Positions 26,030 to 35,544 are shown, counted from the stretch's first letter. The stretch is DNA of 64,000 nucleotides from Maribacter sp. 1_MG-2023 (GCF_030547005.1 NZ_JAUOPN010000002.1:310001-374000), one strand, 5' to 3'. Notes: generated by a model not told the origin, from the sequence alone. Program-made: numbers and translations.

Positions 26030-27160
26030 ATGGAAACTGTTCTGAATATTGGTTTTGGTATTGGTATCTTGATGTTTTTTTTACTATTGTTTAAAAAAGC
26101 AAAACAACAAGGAGATTACTTCTTTCTTAGCTGGATTGGCATTATGCTTTGCCAGGTCGCTTTTTACCAAATTACCATCTATCAATTTGAAATGACAGGG
26201 TTTTGGGCTATCTCTTTTTTTAGCCTTCCTTTATTGGGTGCGCCAGTCCTTTACCTTTATATTTTACATCTTACAGGACACAAAGTATCAGCTCGAACTA
26301 TACTCGTCCATTCGAGCATATATGTTCTTTATGTTATTATTCTATACGTTGCACAACAATATTGGGATACGTTAATAATAGCAAAAGACGGCTATTTAAT
26401 TATTCCAAAAAGTGATACATTTTGGTCCCGATTTTATGCAGTCCCTTTAGCAATTTCTGGGCTTTTGTATTGTGTTTTGGATTTACTAATACTTAAAGAA
26501 CATAGAACCTCAATTAACACTCTATTTTCATTTCAGAAAAAAATAGATTTAAAATGGTTGACCTACGTTGTCAATTCATTTTTAATACTTTTCGTAATAA
26601 CTTCAATTTGGATTTTTGGAGCTACTCAGTTTCAATTATTCCCATTAAAAAATGCATTTGCATTGGTCGGAATTTCATTAAGCTTAATGCTAATTGCTTT
26701 TGGATTTTACGGATTCAAACAAACTGCTGTGTTTTCCAGCATTGATTTTTCTCAAAACAATTCACCAATACATAACTCTCCTGAAAAGCTAAAATCCCCT
26801 TATTCAAAATCAGGATTAACAGATGATAAAATTCAAGTATTAGCGCAACGATTAGCAATTTTTATGATTCAGGAAAAACCATTTATGAACGAGAATCTTA
26901 ATTTAGCGCTACTTGCAGATAATTTAAATATTTCTCCCGCTCACTTATCACAAGTCATTAACCAATATTATAAAATTAACTTTTATGATTACATTAATCA
27001 ATATCGTGTTGAAATGGCTAAGACTATGATTGAGTCTAATGATTATGACCATCTTTCAATTTTAGGAATTGCATTTGAATGTGGTTTTAAATCAAAATCT
27101 TCTTTCAATCGATATTTTAAAAAAAATACAGGCAAAACTCCCTCCCAGTTTAACACTTGA
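26030..27160 (+). CDS. AraC-family regulator with N-terminal membrane domain
   Basis: Residues 1-230 are hydrophobic with about seven membrane helices. Residues 265-376 are an AraC-type domain with two helix-turn-helix units (LNLALLADNLNISPAHLSQVIN and LSILGIAFECGFKSKSSFNRYFKKNTGKTPSQF). Such proteins sense a signal in the membrane and bind DNA directly. It lies inside the module bracketed by thiL 3' repeats and is probably cotranscribed with the membrane gene 82 bp downstream. TAAATTCG at 25991 is a weak promoter candidate. Confidence 0.88.
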   Translation: METVLNIGFGIGILMFFLLLFKKAKQQGDYFFLSWIGIMLCQVAFYQITIYQFEMTGFWAISFFSLPLLGAPVLYLYILHLTGHKVSARTILVHSSIYVLYVIILYVAQQYWDTLIIAKDGYLIIPKSDTFWSRFYAVPLAISGLLYCVLDLLILKEHRTSINTLFSFQKKIDLKWLTYVVNSFLILFVITSIWIFGATQFQLFPLKNAFALVGISLSLMLIAFGFYGFKQTAVFSSIDFSQNNSPIHNSPEKLKSPYSKSGLTDDKIQVLAQRLAIFMIQEKPFMNENLNLALLADNLNISPAHLSQVINQYYKINFYDYINQYRVEMAKTMIESNDYDHLSILGIAFECGFKSKSSFNRYFKKNTGKTPSQFNT

Positions 27161-27242
27161 TTCTTACTTTACAAGTGTCAACCAATGGATTGGGTCGTGA
27201 AAAATAATATCAAAAAGTAATATTGCTTAAAACTTTAAAGTT

Positions 27243-27896
27243 ATGAGCGACTATACTTTTTCACATCAATTAAATATTTGGTTACATATTATTTCAGGTT
27301 GTTTAGCAATGATAATGGCAATCATTGCCATGATATCCTCAAAAGGAAAAACAATACATAAAAAAAGCGGTTTACTATTTGTTTATTTGATAGCAGTTGT
27401 AATAGCAACAGGACTTATTGGTATTTTGATTTTTAAAGTAAATACGTTTCTTTTAGTACTTACATTACTAAGTGGATATCAAGCATTTTCTGGCTATAGA
27501 ATTTTAGGAAATAAAAAAAGCTTACCAAAACTATTAGATATTATTGTAGCAGTAATAACTTTGGGAGCTGGAATATATTTTATGTACTATATTGAAACTA
27601 TAGGCTTTATATGGGCACCAGGAATTATTTATAGTACAGTTGCAGCATTATTTTTAATAATCACTTATGATTTCCTTAGATACTTGCTCCCAAAAAACAA
27701 GTATAAGAATAGATGGCTATATGAACATATCTATAAGATGGTAGCTTCATTTACAGCTCTTTTGGCGGCTTTTATTGGTACAGTTTTACCAGAATACAAA
27801 CCTTACAGCCAATTTTTACCTTCTATATTTGGAACTCTCTTGGCAATAGGATTTATTATCTTTTTTTGGAGAAAGAACAAAATTAAAAAAATATAG
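27243..27896 (+). CDS. Polytopic membrane protein (DUF2306-like)
   Basis: The 217-residue protein has about seven membrane helices and matches the DUF2306-like pattern: LNIWLHIISGCLAMI with a membrane His, then KGKTIHKKSGLLFVY. The stop codon TAG (27894-27896) lies inside the duplicated thiL segment, which starts at 27893, so the gene ends exactly at the insertion junction. Function unknown; its neighbour suggests regulation by the AraC-type membrane protein. Confidence 0.75.
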   Translation: MSDYTFSHQLNIWLHIISGCLAMIMAIIAMISSKGKTIHKKSGLLFVYLIAVVIATGLIGILIFKVNTFLLVLTLLSGYQAFSGYRILGNKKSLPKLLDIIVAVITLGAGIYFMYYIETIGFIWAPGIIYSTVAALFLIITYDFLRYLLPKNKYKNRWLYEHIYKMVASFTALLAAFIGTVLPEYKPYSQFLPSIFGTLLAIGFIIFFWRKNKIKKI

Positions 27897-28043
27897 ACCA
27901 AAAAGAATTCCCGAAAATCAAGGGCAATCCAAATTTGACCATTATTGGTCATACCACAGGAAAAGACGAAGGTGCATTCTTAATTTCAAGGAGTAATACA
28001 AAGATTCCATTAACCGCACAGGGTTGGAATTCATTTAACTAAA
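27893..28043 (+). repeat. thiL: Direct repeat copy 2: displaced 3' end of thiL
   Basis: This is a start-less fragment of thiL equal to its last ~49 codons plus stop codon, still in frame and ending SFN-stop. It is best read as the original or imported gene end left behind by an insertion or recombination event that placed the AraC-type/membrane module between the copies. Confidence 0.9.
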
Positions 28044-28052
28044 GGCAATACA

Positions 28053-28289
28053 TTATGCTACCTGTTGTGTAGGTGTTTGTGCATGCGAAGCTGTATGTCT
28101 TCTTTGATAAATATGCTCTAAAGTTCTATTGATATCTTGTAATTCAGGTGTCAAAGCAGAAAGATTACCACTCACATCTGTAGTTACTTCTTTTTGACAG
28201 TGAATGCATTTGTACTCTTTAATATGAGATGTCACTTTTTTAGAAATTGAATAGTGATGGCCGAAGATGCTGCAGAATATTTTTTTCAT
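28053..28289 (-). CDS. Small zinc-ribbon-like protein
   Basis: The 78-residue protein begins MKKIFCSIFGHHYSISKKV, with Cys6 and two His, and continues with CIHC near residue 34. These ligands resemble a small DUF1660-type zinc ribbon. The C-terminal half is helical (LTPELQDINRTLEHIYQRR) and ends in a Thr/Gln-rich tail. Its stop codon lies 10 bp from the displaced thiL fragment, so it was probably the original convergent neighbour of thiL. Confidence 0.6.
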   Translation of the reverse strand: MKKIFCSIFGHHYSISKKVTSHIKEYKCIHCQKEVTTDVSGNLSALTPELQDINRTLEHIYQRRHTASHAQTPTQQVA

Positions 28290-28539
28290 GCTGTAGGATT
28301 TTATGCAAAAATTTCGATTTGGGTAATCGAGAAAATGCGATTATAAATTAGATTGAATTTCAAGGAAATTAACATGCGTTTTGTTTCCTTTGGTTAAAGT
28401 ACAGCATATTAAAGGCCTGTACCAGTAATTGTTGTGAATTTTACCTAACCTGTTGTCAACACCCTTTTTTTTGCTGTTTCAGAAAATGAAAAACCTTACC
28501 CTACCTGTTATTTAATAATCTTTCACTTAATTTGCAACC

Positions 28540-29817
28540 ATGTTTAAAAAAAAGGAAACCCTAGTTACAGCCTTTGCATTATTCTCTCTTTTTTTTGGAG
28601 CGGGCAATCTTATTTTACCTCCATTATTAGGCTTTAATTCTGGCGATCAATGGCTCATAGTTACAATAGGTTTTGGCCTATCTGCAGTAGCAATTCCGGT
28701 ACTTGGTATTTTGGCCCATGCAAAACTGCAGGGTACATTAATAGATTTTGGTAATAAAGTTTCGCCAACGTTCAGTTTAATCTATGCCTTTTTCATTTAT
28801 GCTATTGCTATTGCACTGCCTAGCCCTAGAACAGCTTCGGTAACACATGAAATGGCCATTCAGCCTTATTGGGATATCTCATCTTGGTTTACAAGTAGTA
28901 TTTATTTCGGGTTAGTTTTAGTCTTTGCATTGAACCGTTCTAAAATTTTAAACATATTAGGTAAAATATTAACGCCTGCCATAATTCTAATTCTACTTTT
29001 AGTGATTGGAATAACCGTTTTTTCTTTCCCTTTCGAATTTGGAAGCGCGGCTATTGCAAGTCCATTCACAAATGGAATACTAGAAGGTTACCAAACATTC
29101 GATGCCATTGGTGCTGTTGTTGTTGGTGGGGTAATTATTATATCGATCAATTTAAAATACACCCATGCTTCTTATGAAGATAAAAAACTATTGATACGCA
29201 ACGCCGCTTGGTTTGCAGGTTTATCGCTGTTTTTAATTTATATGGGACTAATTCTCTCCGGGGCGTTAGTACATTCTGTCTTTGATGCAGATACCAGTAG
29301 AACTGAAATTTTATCTGGCTTAGCAATACAGAGTTTGGGCAATATTGGCAATTTGTTTTTGAGCATTCTAGTGGGTTTAGCTTGCTTTACTACTGCAGTA
29401 GGTATTGTGACGGGGACAGCAGATTTTGTGGCGTCTAGATTTAATGACTCCAAATCTATTTATACGATAACAGCAATTCTAGGTAGTGTACTCGGTGTTT
29501 TAGTGGGGCAATTTAATGTAGCCTATATTATTGCCGTAGCAATACCGTCTTTAATGTTTATTTATCCGATAACCATAATTCTAATATTATTGAATGTAGT
29601 GCCAGATAAATATGCAACAGTTTTTGTTTTCAGAGCGGTTACGATTACCACCATCCTATTTAGTATTCCAGATTTCTTAGGCAGCATAAGCGCATTAGCT
29701 CCTGCTGCAGAAACTTTCTCTTGGATTCCGCTGCAACAGTATAGCTTAGGGTGGGTTTTACCTTCTTTCGTTGTCTTTTTGGCAATCAATCTGATAGGTA
29801 GCAGAAAACCTCAATAA
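28540..29817 (+). CDS. brnQ: Branched-chain amino acid carrier BrnQ
   Basis: The 425-residue polytopic protein is a LIVCS-family sodium-coupled carrier for leucine, isoleucine and valine. It starts with the family block TAFALFSLFFGAGNLILPPLLG and has about 12 membrane helices; PSPRTASVTHEMA is the conserved second signature. A near-consensus -7 element (TTAATTTG, 28527-28534) ends 5 bp before the ATG, in the same leaderless layout as thiL. It converges on the small membrane gene at 29833. Confidence 0.93.
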   Translation: MFKKKETLVTAFALFSLFFGAGNLILPPLLGFNSGDQWLIVTIGFGLSAVAIPVLGILAHAKLQGTLIDFGNKVSPTFSLIYAFFIYAIAIALPSPRTASVTHEMAIQPYWDISSWFTSSIYFGLVLVFALNRSKILNILGKILTPAIILILLLVIGITVFSFPFEFGSAAIASPFTNGILEGYQTFDAIGAVVVGGVIIISINLKYTHASYEDKKLLIRNAAWFAGLSLFLIYMGLILSGALVHSVFDADTSRTEILSGLAIQSLGNIGNLFLSILVGLACFTTAVGIVTGTADFVASRFNDSKSIYTITAILGSVLGVLVGQFNVAYIIAVAIPSLMFIYPITIILILLNVVPDKYATVFVFRAVTITTILFSIPDFLGSISALAPAAETFSWIPLQQYSLGWVLPSFVVFLAINLIGSRKPQ

Positions 29818-29832
29818 ATTTTGAAATACCTA

Positions 29833-30006
29833 TTATCGATTCTTTCTCTTCTTAGAATAATAATAAAAAGCATAAGCTATTAAAACCATCACCACAAAAG
29901 GCAGATAAGTTCCAATAGCTACACCTATTTCATATGCGTTGCTAGGTGCATTCTGAATCTTCTCTTCAATTTCAGAAGCATCTTGTATCAAAACTAATAA
30001 TCTCAT
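29833..30006 (-). CDS. Small single-span membrane protein (57 aa)
   Basis: This short frame begins with ATG 30006, only 4 bp after the xth stop codon, and ends TAA at 29833. It encodes 57 residues: an acidic amphipathic N-terminus (MRLLVLIQDASEIEEKIQ), a membrane helix (YLPFVVMVLIAYAFYYY, residues 34-50) and a basic end (SKKRKNR). The charge layout puts the N-terminus outside. Close spacing with xth suggests cotranscription. It resembles small CcoQ-like or holin-like peptides only in size; function unknown. Confidence 0.65.
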   Translation of the reverse strand: MRLLVLIQDASEIEEKIQNAPSNAYEIGVAIGTYLPFVVMVLIAYAFYYYSKKRKNR

Positions 30007-30009
30007 ATT

Positions 30010-30780
30010 CTAAAATTCTATTTCTAAACTAATAGGGCAATGATCACTACCCATTACCTGATCATGAATTTCGGCAGATGTTACCTTATCCCAAATAGAT
30101 TCACTAACCAAAAAGTAATCTAAACGCCAACCCACATTTCTACCACGCGCACCACCTCTTGCACTCCAAAATGTATATTTATCGAACGTTGTAGGGTGCA
30201 ATTTTCTAAAGCTATCTACTAAGTTCACTTCTTTCAGCATATGCTCAAATCCGTCAATTTCAACTTGTGTAAATCCTGATGTTTTATTGTAATTACTCTT
30301 CGGGTTTGCCAAATCGTTCTCGGTATGTGCTACATTAAAATCGCCCGTAATAATCAAAGGCTTCGATTTAGACAGTTCTTTTAGGTAATTGGTAAAATCT
30401 TTATCCCATCCGGCACGGTAATCCAAACGTTTTAATCCACTACCACTATTAGGTATATATACATTGATTAAATGAAAATGTTCAAATTCAGAATGTGTAA
30501 TCCTTCCTTCTAAATCATGTTCTTCAATACCCATGTCCTTATCAAACTTCACAGGTGCTTGTTTAGATAAAATTCCAGTTCCGGAATATCCTTTTCGTTC
30601 TGCACTATTACTAAATAGCACATAATCAGAAATATTTTTCAGTGCTCCTTCAACCTGGTCATCTTGCGCCTTTGTTTCTTGAACGCAGAAAACATCGGCA
30701 TCAAAATCTTTCACGATATCTTCAAAGCCCTTTTTTACAGAAGCTCTTATTCCATTAACATTCCACGATACTAATTTCAT
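30010..30780 (-). CDS. xth: Exodeoxyribonuclease III
   Basis: This is an AP endonuclease/exonuclease III that repairs abasic sites and trims 3' ends. Motifs in order are WNVNGIRAS with the metal-binding Asn, QETKAQ with the catalytic Glu, NVYIPNSG with Tyr, ITGDFNVAHTENDLANP, FWSARGGARGRNVGWRLDYFL and GSDHCPI with the active His. Length is normal at 256 residues. It lies 9 bp downstream of the aminopeptidase gene and is probably cotranscribed. Confidence 0.95.
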   Translation of the reverse strand: MKLVSWNVNGIRASVKKGFEDIVKDFDADVFCVQETKAQDDQVEGALKNISDYVLFSNSAERKGYSGTGILSKQAPVKFDKDMGIEEHDLEGRITHSEFEHFHLINVYIPNSGSGLKRLDYRAGWDKDFTNYLKELSKSKPLIITGDFNVAHTENDLANPKSNYNKTSGFTQVEIDGFEHMLKEVNLVDSFRKLHPTTFDKYTFWSARGGARGRNVGWRLDYFLVSESIWDKVTSAEIHDQVMGSDHCPISLEIEF

Positions 30781-30789
30781 TCTTTGGTC

Positions 30790-32082
30790 TTATTTATTCA
30801 TTAATTCCTCAATCTCATCTGCCTTAATAGGAATATTAGCCATCAAGTTAAAAGGTTCTCCCTTTTCTTGAATAACCACATCATCTTCTAAACGAATACC
30901 CATATTCTCAGCAGGAATATAAATACCTGGCTCTACGGTAAATACCATATTTGCTTTCATAGGCGTTTTCAATGCGCCATAATCATGCGTATTTAAACCA
31001 ATATGGTGACTAGTTCCATGCATAAAGTACTTCTTATACGCAGGCCATTCAGGGTTTTCATTCTGAACATCTGCCTTATCCAATAAACCTAAACCTAAAA
31101 GTTCAGAAGTCATTAGTTTACCACATTCTTTATGATATTCTGCCCAAAGCGTACCTGGCACCAACATTTTAGTAGCATCGTCTTTAACTCGTAAGACGGC
31201 ATTATACACCTCTTTTTGGCGTTTGGTAAATTTCCCGTTTGCAGGAATAGTTCTAGTTAAATCGCTAGAATAATTAGCATACTCTGCAGCAACATCCATC
31301 AGAATTAAATCACCATCGTTACATGGTTTATTATTCTCTAAGTAATGAAGTACATTGGCATTATTTCCAGAAGCAATAATTGGCTGATAAGCAAAACCTT
31401 TAGATTTATTTCTTACGAATTCATGCAATAGTTCTGCTTCGATCTCATATTCCATCACCCCCGGTTTCACGAAACTTAGCAGCCTACGAAATCCTTTTTC
31501 GGTGATATTACATGCAGTTTGCATAATAGCAATTTCTTCTGGTTCCTTCACCCCTCTAATTTCTTGAAGAATAGGGTTACTCTTAGCAACCTTATGAGCT
31601 GGATATTGATGCTTGTATTTTTCAATAAATCGGTCTTCACGCGTTTGCGTTTCTACTGCTTGTCTATAATGCTCGTTAGTATTGAAATAAATAGTTTCAG
31701 CCTCGGTCATTAAATCAAAGAATATTTTCTCGAAATCTTGTAACCAACAAACTGTTTCAATACCTGAAACTTCTGTAGCCTTCTCTTTCGTTAATTTTTC
31801 ACCTTCCCAAATAGCAATATGTTCGTTTGTTTCGCGAACGAACAGCACCTCGCGATGATTTTTATTAATCGCATCAGGAAACAACACTAAAATAGTTTCT
31901 TCTTGATCAGCCCCAGATAGGTAAAAAATATCTCTATGCTGCTCAAAAGGCAAAACACTATCAGCAGCAATAGGATAGATATCGTTAGAGTTAAAAACAG
32001 CTATGCTTTTAGGCTGCATGCGGTCCATAAACTTCTTGCGATTCTTTATAAATAGGGAGTTAGGTATTTGATCGTATTTCAT
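30790..32082 (-). CDS. pepP: Aminopeptidase P family (M24B) metallopeptidase
   Basis: The N-terminal creatinase-like domain (about 1-165, FYLSGADQEETILVLFP) is followed by the pita-bread M24 domain. Metal ligands are visible: Asp in LMDVAAEY, Asp in SSDLTRT, His in HGTSHHIGL, Glu in VFTVEPGIY and Glu in IRLEDDVVI. The enzyme removes an N-terminal residue next to proline. At 430 residues it is of usual length. It is divergent from the M28 peptidase pair. Confidence 0.92.
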   Translation of the reverse strand: MKYDQIPNSLFIKNRKKFMDRMQPKSIAVFNSNDIYPIAADSVLPFEQHRDIFYLSGADQEETILVLFPDAINKNHREVLFVRETNEHIAIWEGEKLTKEKATEVSGIETVCWLQDFEKIFFDLMTEAETIYFNTNEHYRQAVETQTREDRFIEKYKHQYPAHKVAKSNPILQEIRGVKEPEEIAIMQTACNITEKGFRRLLSFVKPGVMEYEIEAELLHEFVRNKSKGFAYQPIIASGNNANVLHYLENNKPCNDGDLILMDVAAEYANYSSDLTRTIPANGKFTKRQKEVYNAVLRVKDDATKMLVPGTLWAEYHKECGKLMTSELLGLGLLDKADVQNENPEWPAYKKYFMHGTSHHIGLNTHDYGALKTPMKANMVFTVEPGIYIPAENMGIRLEDDVVIQEKGEPFNLMANIPIKADEIEELMNK

Positions 32083-32229
32083 GAATTCTTATTTTGTTAT
32101 AAAATTAAGCATTATGTGTTGTTTCCTTAAAAAATAGGGCATGGAATTACAAGATTAACATAAACCACTACCCTACTATTTCAATACAATTTAACTAACT
32201 TGTATACCTAAACCAAACTCAAACAACTC

Positions 32230-33681
32230 ATGAAAAAAATCGCTTACCTATTCATAGGTGCTTTGTGCCTACAGGCTTGTTCAGAAACTAAAAAAGAGGA
32301 AACGCAATCTGAACTTTTTGCACGTATCGATACCGAGATCAAAGCAAACTCAAAAGGTTATAGTGCTTTAAAAGAAGCTACCGAAACTATCGGACACCGA
32401 CTTACAGGGTCTACAAATGGTGCTAAGGCAGAAGAATACACCTATAATAAATTTAAGGAATATGGTTTTGACGATGTTGAATACCAAACTTTTGAAGTGG
32501 AAGCTTGGGCAAGGGGCGAGGTTTCTTTAAAAATTAACGATGAAGACGTTAAAGTAGTGACTTTAGGTCACGCACCTGTAGAAGCACACGTTACCGGCGA
32601 AATTGTAGATATGGGTAATGGACTAGATGCAGATTACACAGCTAACCCAGATGCAGTAAAAGGAAAAATTTCATTGGTATACATTAATATTCTTCCAGAA
32701 AGTGAAGAGGGACTTACCAATTTACACAGAAGTGAGAAAACGGCTTTAGCAATTAAATACGGTGCTATTGGTATAATTATAATTAACCAAGTTGATAATG
32801 GTGTTTTATTAACGGGTACTGCTTCTGTAACCGGAGAGTTGATACCAATCCCTGCTGTATGCATTGGCAAGGAAGATGGTATGGCTTTGAAAGAAACCTT
32901 GAAAACTAAAAAGGCAACTGCTAAAATTGATATGACCAATACAAGTGATGTCATCAAAGCAAGAAACGTAGTCGCAACATTACCTGGTACAGAAATTCCG
33001 CAAGAAGAGATTGTTATTGGCGGTCATTTAGATTCTTGGGATCTAGCTACAGGTGCTATTGATAATGGTATTGGTTCTTTTGCAGTTCTAGACATTGCAC
33101 GAGCATTTAAAGCAAATAACCTGCACCCAAAACGTACGGTGAAATTCGTGATGTTCATGGGTGAAGAACAAGGATTACTTGGTTCTAAATATTTAGTGGA
33201 ACAAGCTATTGAAAATAATACTATCGAGAACATTAAATACATGATGAACTTAGATATGTCTGGTAACCCAATAGGTATGAATGCTGGCGGAAAATTAGAT
33301 GACGAAAAATTCTTTACAGATTTAGGTGCTGCTATTCAACAACAAGATACCATCTACCAAAATAAGTTTTCTAACAAATCTGGTTTACATAGTGATCACC
33401 AACCTTTTATGTTAGAAGGTGTGCCAATTTTATCTGTACACAGCAATTTAGACCGTTCTATTTATGGCTGCTACCATTCTGATTGTGATGATTTTAATTT
33501 GGTAAATGAAGACCATATGAAAAACACGGCACGTTTTGGCACCATGATGCTTTATGCCGTTGCAAATGCAGATACATTACCTGCTACCAAAATGGATAGC
33601 GAAACCACAAAAGAGTTCATGATTAAAAATGACCTAAAGGAAAAATTGATCATTGGTAACGAGTGGAAATGGGAAGAATAA
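32230..33681 (+). CDS. M28 family peptidase lipoprotein
   Basis: The lipoprotein signal ends in LCLQAC (Cys17). A PA domain is inserted around residues 120-240 (AIKYGAIGIIIINQ). The M28 zinc site is complete: GGHLDSWD, GAIDNG, the catalytic pair in MGEEQGLLGS, NLDMSGNP and HSDHQPF. It should be an outer-envelope aminopeptidase or carboxypeptidase releasing single residues for uptake. The end overlaps the start of the next M28 gene, so the two are translationally coupled. Confidence 0.93.
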   Translation: MKKIAYLFIGALCLQACSETKKEETQSELFARIDTEIKANSKGYSALKEATETIGHRLTGSTNGAKAEEYTYNKFKEYGFDDVEYQTFEVEAWARGEVSLKINDEDVKVVTLGHAPVEAHVTGEIVDMGNGLDADYTANPDAVKGKISLVYINILPESEEGLTNLHRSEKTALAIKYGAIGIIIINQVDNGVLLTGTASVTGELIPIPAVCIGKEDGMALKETLKTKKATAKIDMTNTSDVIKARNVVATLPGTEIPQEEIVIGGHLDSWDLATGAIDNGIGSFAVLDIARAFKANNLHPKRTVKFVMFMGEEQGLLGSKYLVEQAIENNTIENIKYMMNLDMSGNPIGMNAGGKLDDEKFFTDLGAAIQQQDTIYQNKFSNKSGLHSDHQPFMLEGVPILSVHSNLDRSIYGCYHSDCDDFNLVNEDHMKNTARFGTMMLYAVANADTLPATKMDSETTKEFMIKNDLKEKLIIGNEWKWEE

Positions 33682-35432
33682 CCGAAATTAAAAAAATTAT
33701 CATTAGGCAGGGAATTGTACCTGCACTACTCTGCCTTTCTTTTTTAACAGGATGCTCACAGCATGTTGAAGAAAAACAGGTTGATTATTTTAAACTTGTA
33801 CGTCCAGAATTTACAGGTCAACTAGCATACGAGACCACGGATTTTGTAGAAGATTATTGGCGCGTAGTTGGCAATACCGGTTTTAATAAAACCATATACC
33901 TTATTGCAGATAGTTTAAAAGCGGCAGGTTACGTTTTAGAAGAAAAAGCTAAGGAAGGTGACCGATTTACCTACCGTATTGAAAAACGGGCAATGACCCA
34001 CCAAACATGGGAGCCCTTATCTGCATCGTTACAAATCGTTGGTAACGAAAAACCTTTATTATTATCAGAAACGAACCGAAACATGACCTATTTAAATTCG
34101 GTTTCAACCCCTAAAGATGATTTAAAGGCAACAGTAGTTTGGATTAAATCCGTTGATGAACTAGAGTCAGTTTCTGTTAAAGACAAAGTGGTATTTGCAG
34201 AAATAAATGTTCGAAAGCTTTACAAATCAGCCATAAGAAATGGCGCTTTGGGGATTCTCACTTATGACAATCCAGCATATTTACAACCAGAAAAGAACAC
34301 TACTTCCATACAATTTAGAAGTCTTCCTTCTCAAGATGATGCTGATTTCTGGGGCATTGCTTTATCCTTCGAAGCAAAAGAAAAACTAAAAACTCAGCTT
34401 CAAAAAGGTAAAACCGAAGTTCTAGTGAATATTCAGACCAAAAGATATCCATCAGAAGAACTAACTATAGTTGCCAATATTAGAGGTAATGATTTACCAA
34501 ATGAGCGTTTGGTGTACAGCGCACATATACAAGAACCGGGTGCAAATGATAATGCAACTGGCGTTGGCACGCAATTAGAAATGGCTAGAATAGCCTCTAA
34601 ATTATTTACGGATAACAAAATAGATTTTAAGCGTAGCATGACCTTTTTATGGGGCGATGAAATTGTTTCTACCAACCGGTATATTCAAGAAGACCAAGAA
34701 CGAGCTAAAGGCATTAAGTGGGGAATTAGTTTAGATATGGTCGGTGAAAACACCGCGATAACTGGGGGCACTTTCTTGATTGAAAAAATGCCAGACCCTA
34801 GTGCTATTTGGACACGTGGTAAAGACAAACACAGCGAATGGGGCGGTGAGGTTTTGAAATTAGAAGATATGAAACCGCATTACCTGAATGATTTTATAAT
34901 TTCTACGTTTAAAGAACAAGGTGAATATGCCAATTGGGTAGTTGAAACCAATCCGTTTGAAGGTGGTAGTGATCATACTCCGTTTTTAAAAGCAAATATT
35001 CCCGGTCTGTTATTGTGGCACTTTACAGATCAATTTTACCATACCGATAATGACCGAATTGACAAGGTATCTCAAGAAACCTTGAAAAATGTAGGCACGG
35101 CAGCGTTGGTTAGTGGGTTGCAATTAGTGAATGCATCAGATGTATTTGTACATGCACAGATTCAAATTCTAAAAGAACAGGCTATTAAGCGTTTAATGGA
35201 TGAAATTGAATTAACTAAAAAAGTAAAAGAAAACGGAGGATCAATGTCTGAAGAATCGCTTATAATTATGGCTTGGTTTAATTGGTATACCGGATCTCTA
35301 AACTCTTTAAATGACATCATCCCAAACAAAAATACCAAACAAGCTATTGAAGAAGCTCAAGTTGAATTAAGGTCAGAACTGAATAAATTAGGACAATCCC
35401 TTAACGATGATGTATTTAAATGGAAATTTTGA
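33669..35432 (+). CDS. M28-like peptidase lipoprotein with altered active site
   Basis: ATG 33669 is preferred over the GTG at 33663. The signal contains SFLTGC, so it is a lipoprotein. It overlaps the preceding M28 gene by 13 bp. The M28 fold is recognisable (YSAHIQEPGANDNATG, SLDMVGEN, GGSDHTPFL), but the catalytic GEE reads GDE (WGDEIVSTN), so Asp replaces the general-base Glu, and the first zinc motif lacks the HxD pair (AHIQEPG). Activity may be changed or lost. The protein is longer than usual (~587 residues) with a helical C-terminal extension. It could act as a partner of the upstream enzyme. Confidence 0.82.
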   Translation: MGRITEIKKIIIRQGIVPALLCLSFLTGCSQHVEEKQVDYFKLVRPEFTGQLAYETTDFVEDYWRVVGNTGFNKTIYLIADSLKAAGYVLEEKAKEGDRFTYRIEKRAMTHQTWEPLSASLQIVGNEKPLLLSETNRNMTYLNSVSTPKDDLKATVVWIKSVDELESVSVKDKVVFAEINVRKLYKSAIRNGALGILTYDNPAYLQPEKNTTSIQFRSLPSQDDADFWGIALSFEAKEKLKTQLQKGKTEVLVNIQTKRYPSEELTIVANIRGNDLPNERLVYSAHIQEPGANDNATGVGTQLEMARIASKLFTDNKIDFKRSMTFLWGDEIVSTNRYIQEDQERAKGIKWGISLDMVGENTAITGGTFLIEKMPDPSAIWTRGKDKHSEWGGEVLKLEDMKPHYLNDFIISTFKEQGEYANWVVETNPFEGGSDHTPFLKANIPGLLLWHFTDQFYHTDNDRIDKVSQETLKNVGTAALVSGLQLVNASDVFVHAQIQILKEQAIKRLMDEIELTKKVKENGGSMSEESLIIMAWFNWYTGSLNSLNDIIPNKNTKQAIEEAQVELRSELNKLGQSLNDDVFKWKF

Positions 35433-35494
35433 AATTATAAATCAACAATCCTAAATGTCTTTAAATAGATAAAATTAACCTCGATATAAAGAAT

Positions 35495-35528
35495 AAAAAA
35501 AGGACCTCATTCTAAGGTCCTTTTTTTA
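35495..35528. terminator. Bidirectional terminator after the M28 pair
   Basis: A stem of AAAAAAGGACCT and AGGTCCTTTTTT around a short loop has T-runs in both directions. It lies between the convergent M28 gene and the glycine-zipper gene. Confidence 0.88.
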
Positions 35529-35544
35529 TTAACATATTTTCAGT

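Noticed and set aside
28053..28289. Prophage origin for the small zinc-ribbon protein
   Set aside because: The resemblance to DUF1660-type prophage proteins is weak and no other phage gene is nearby.
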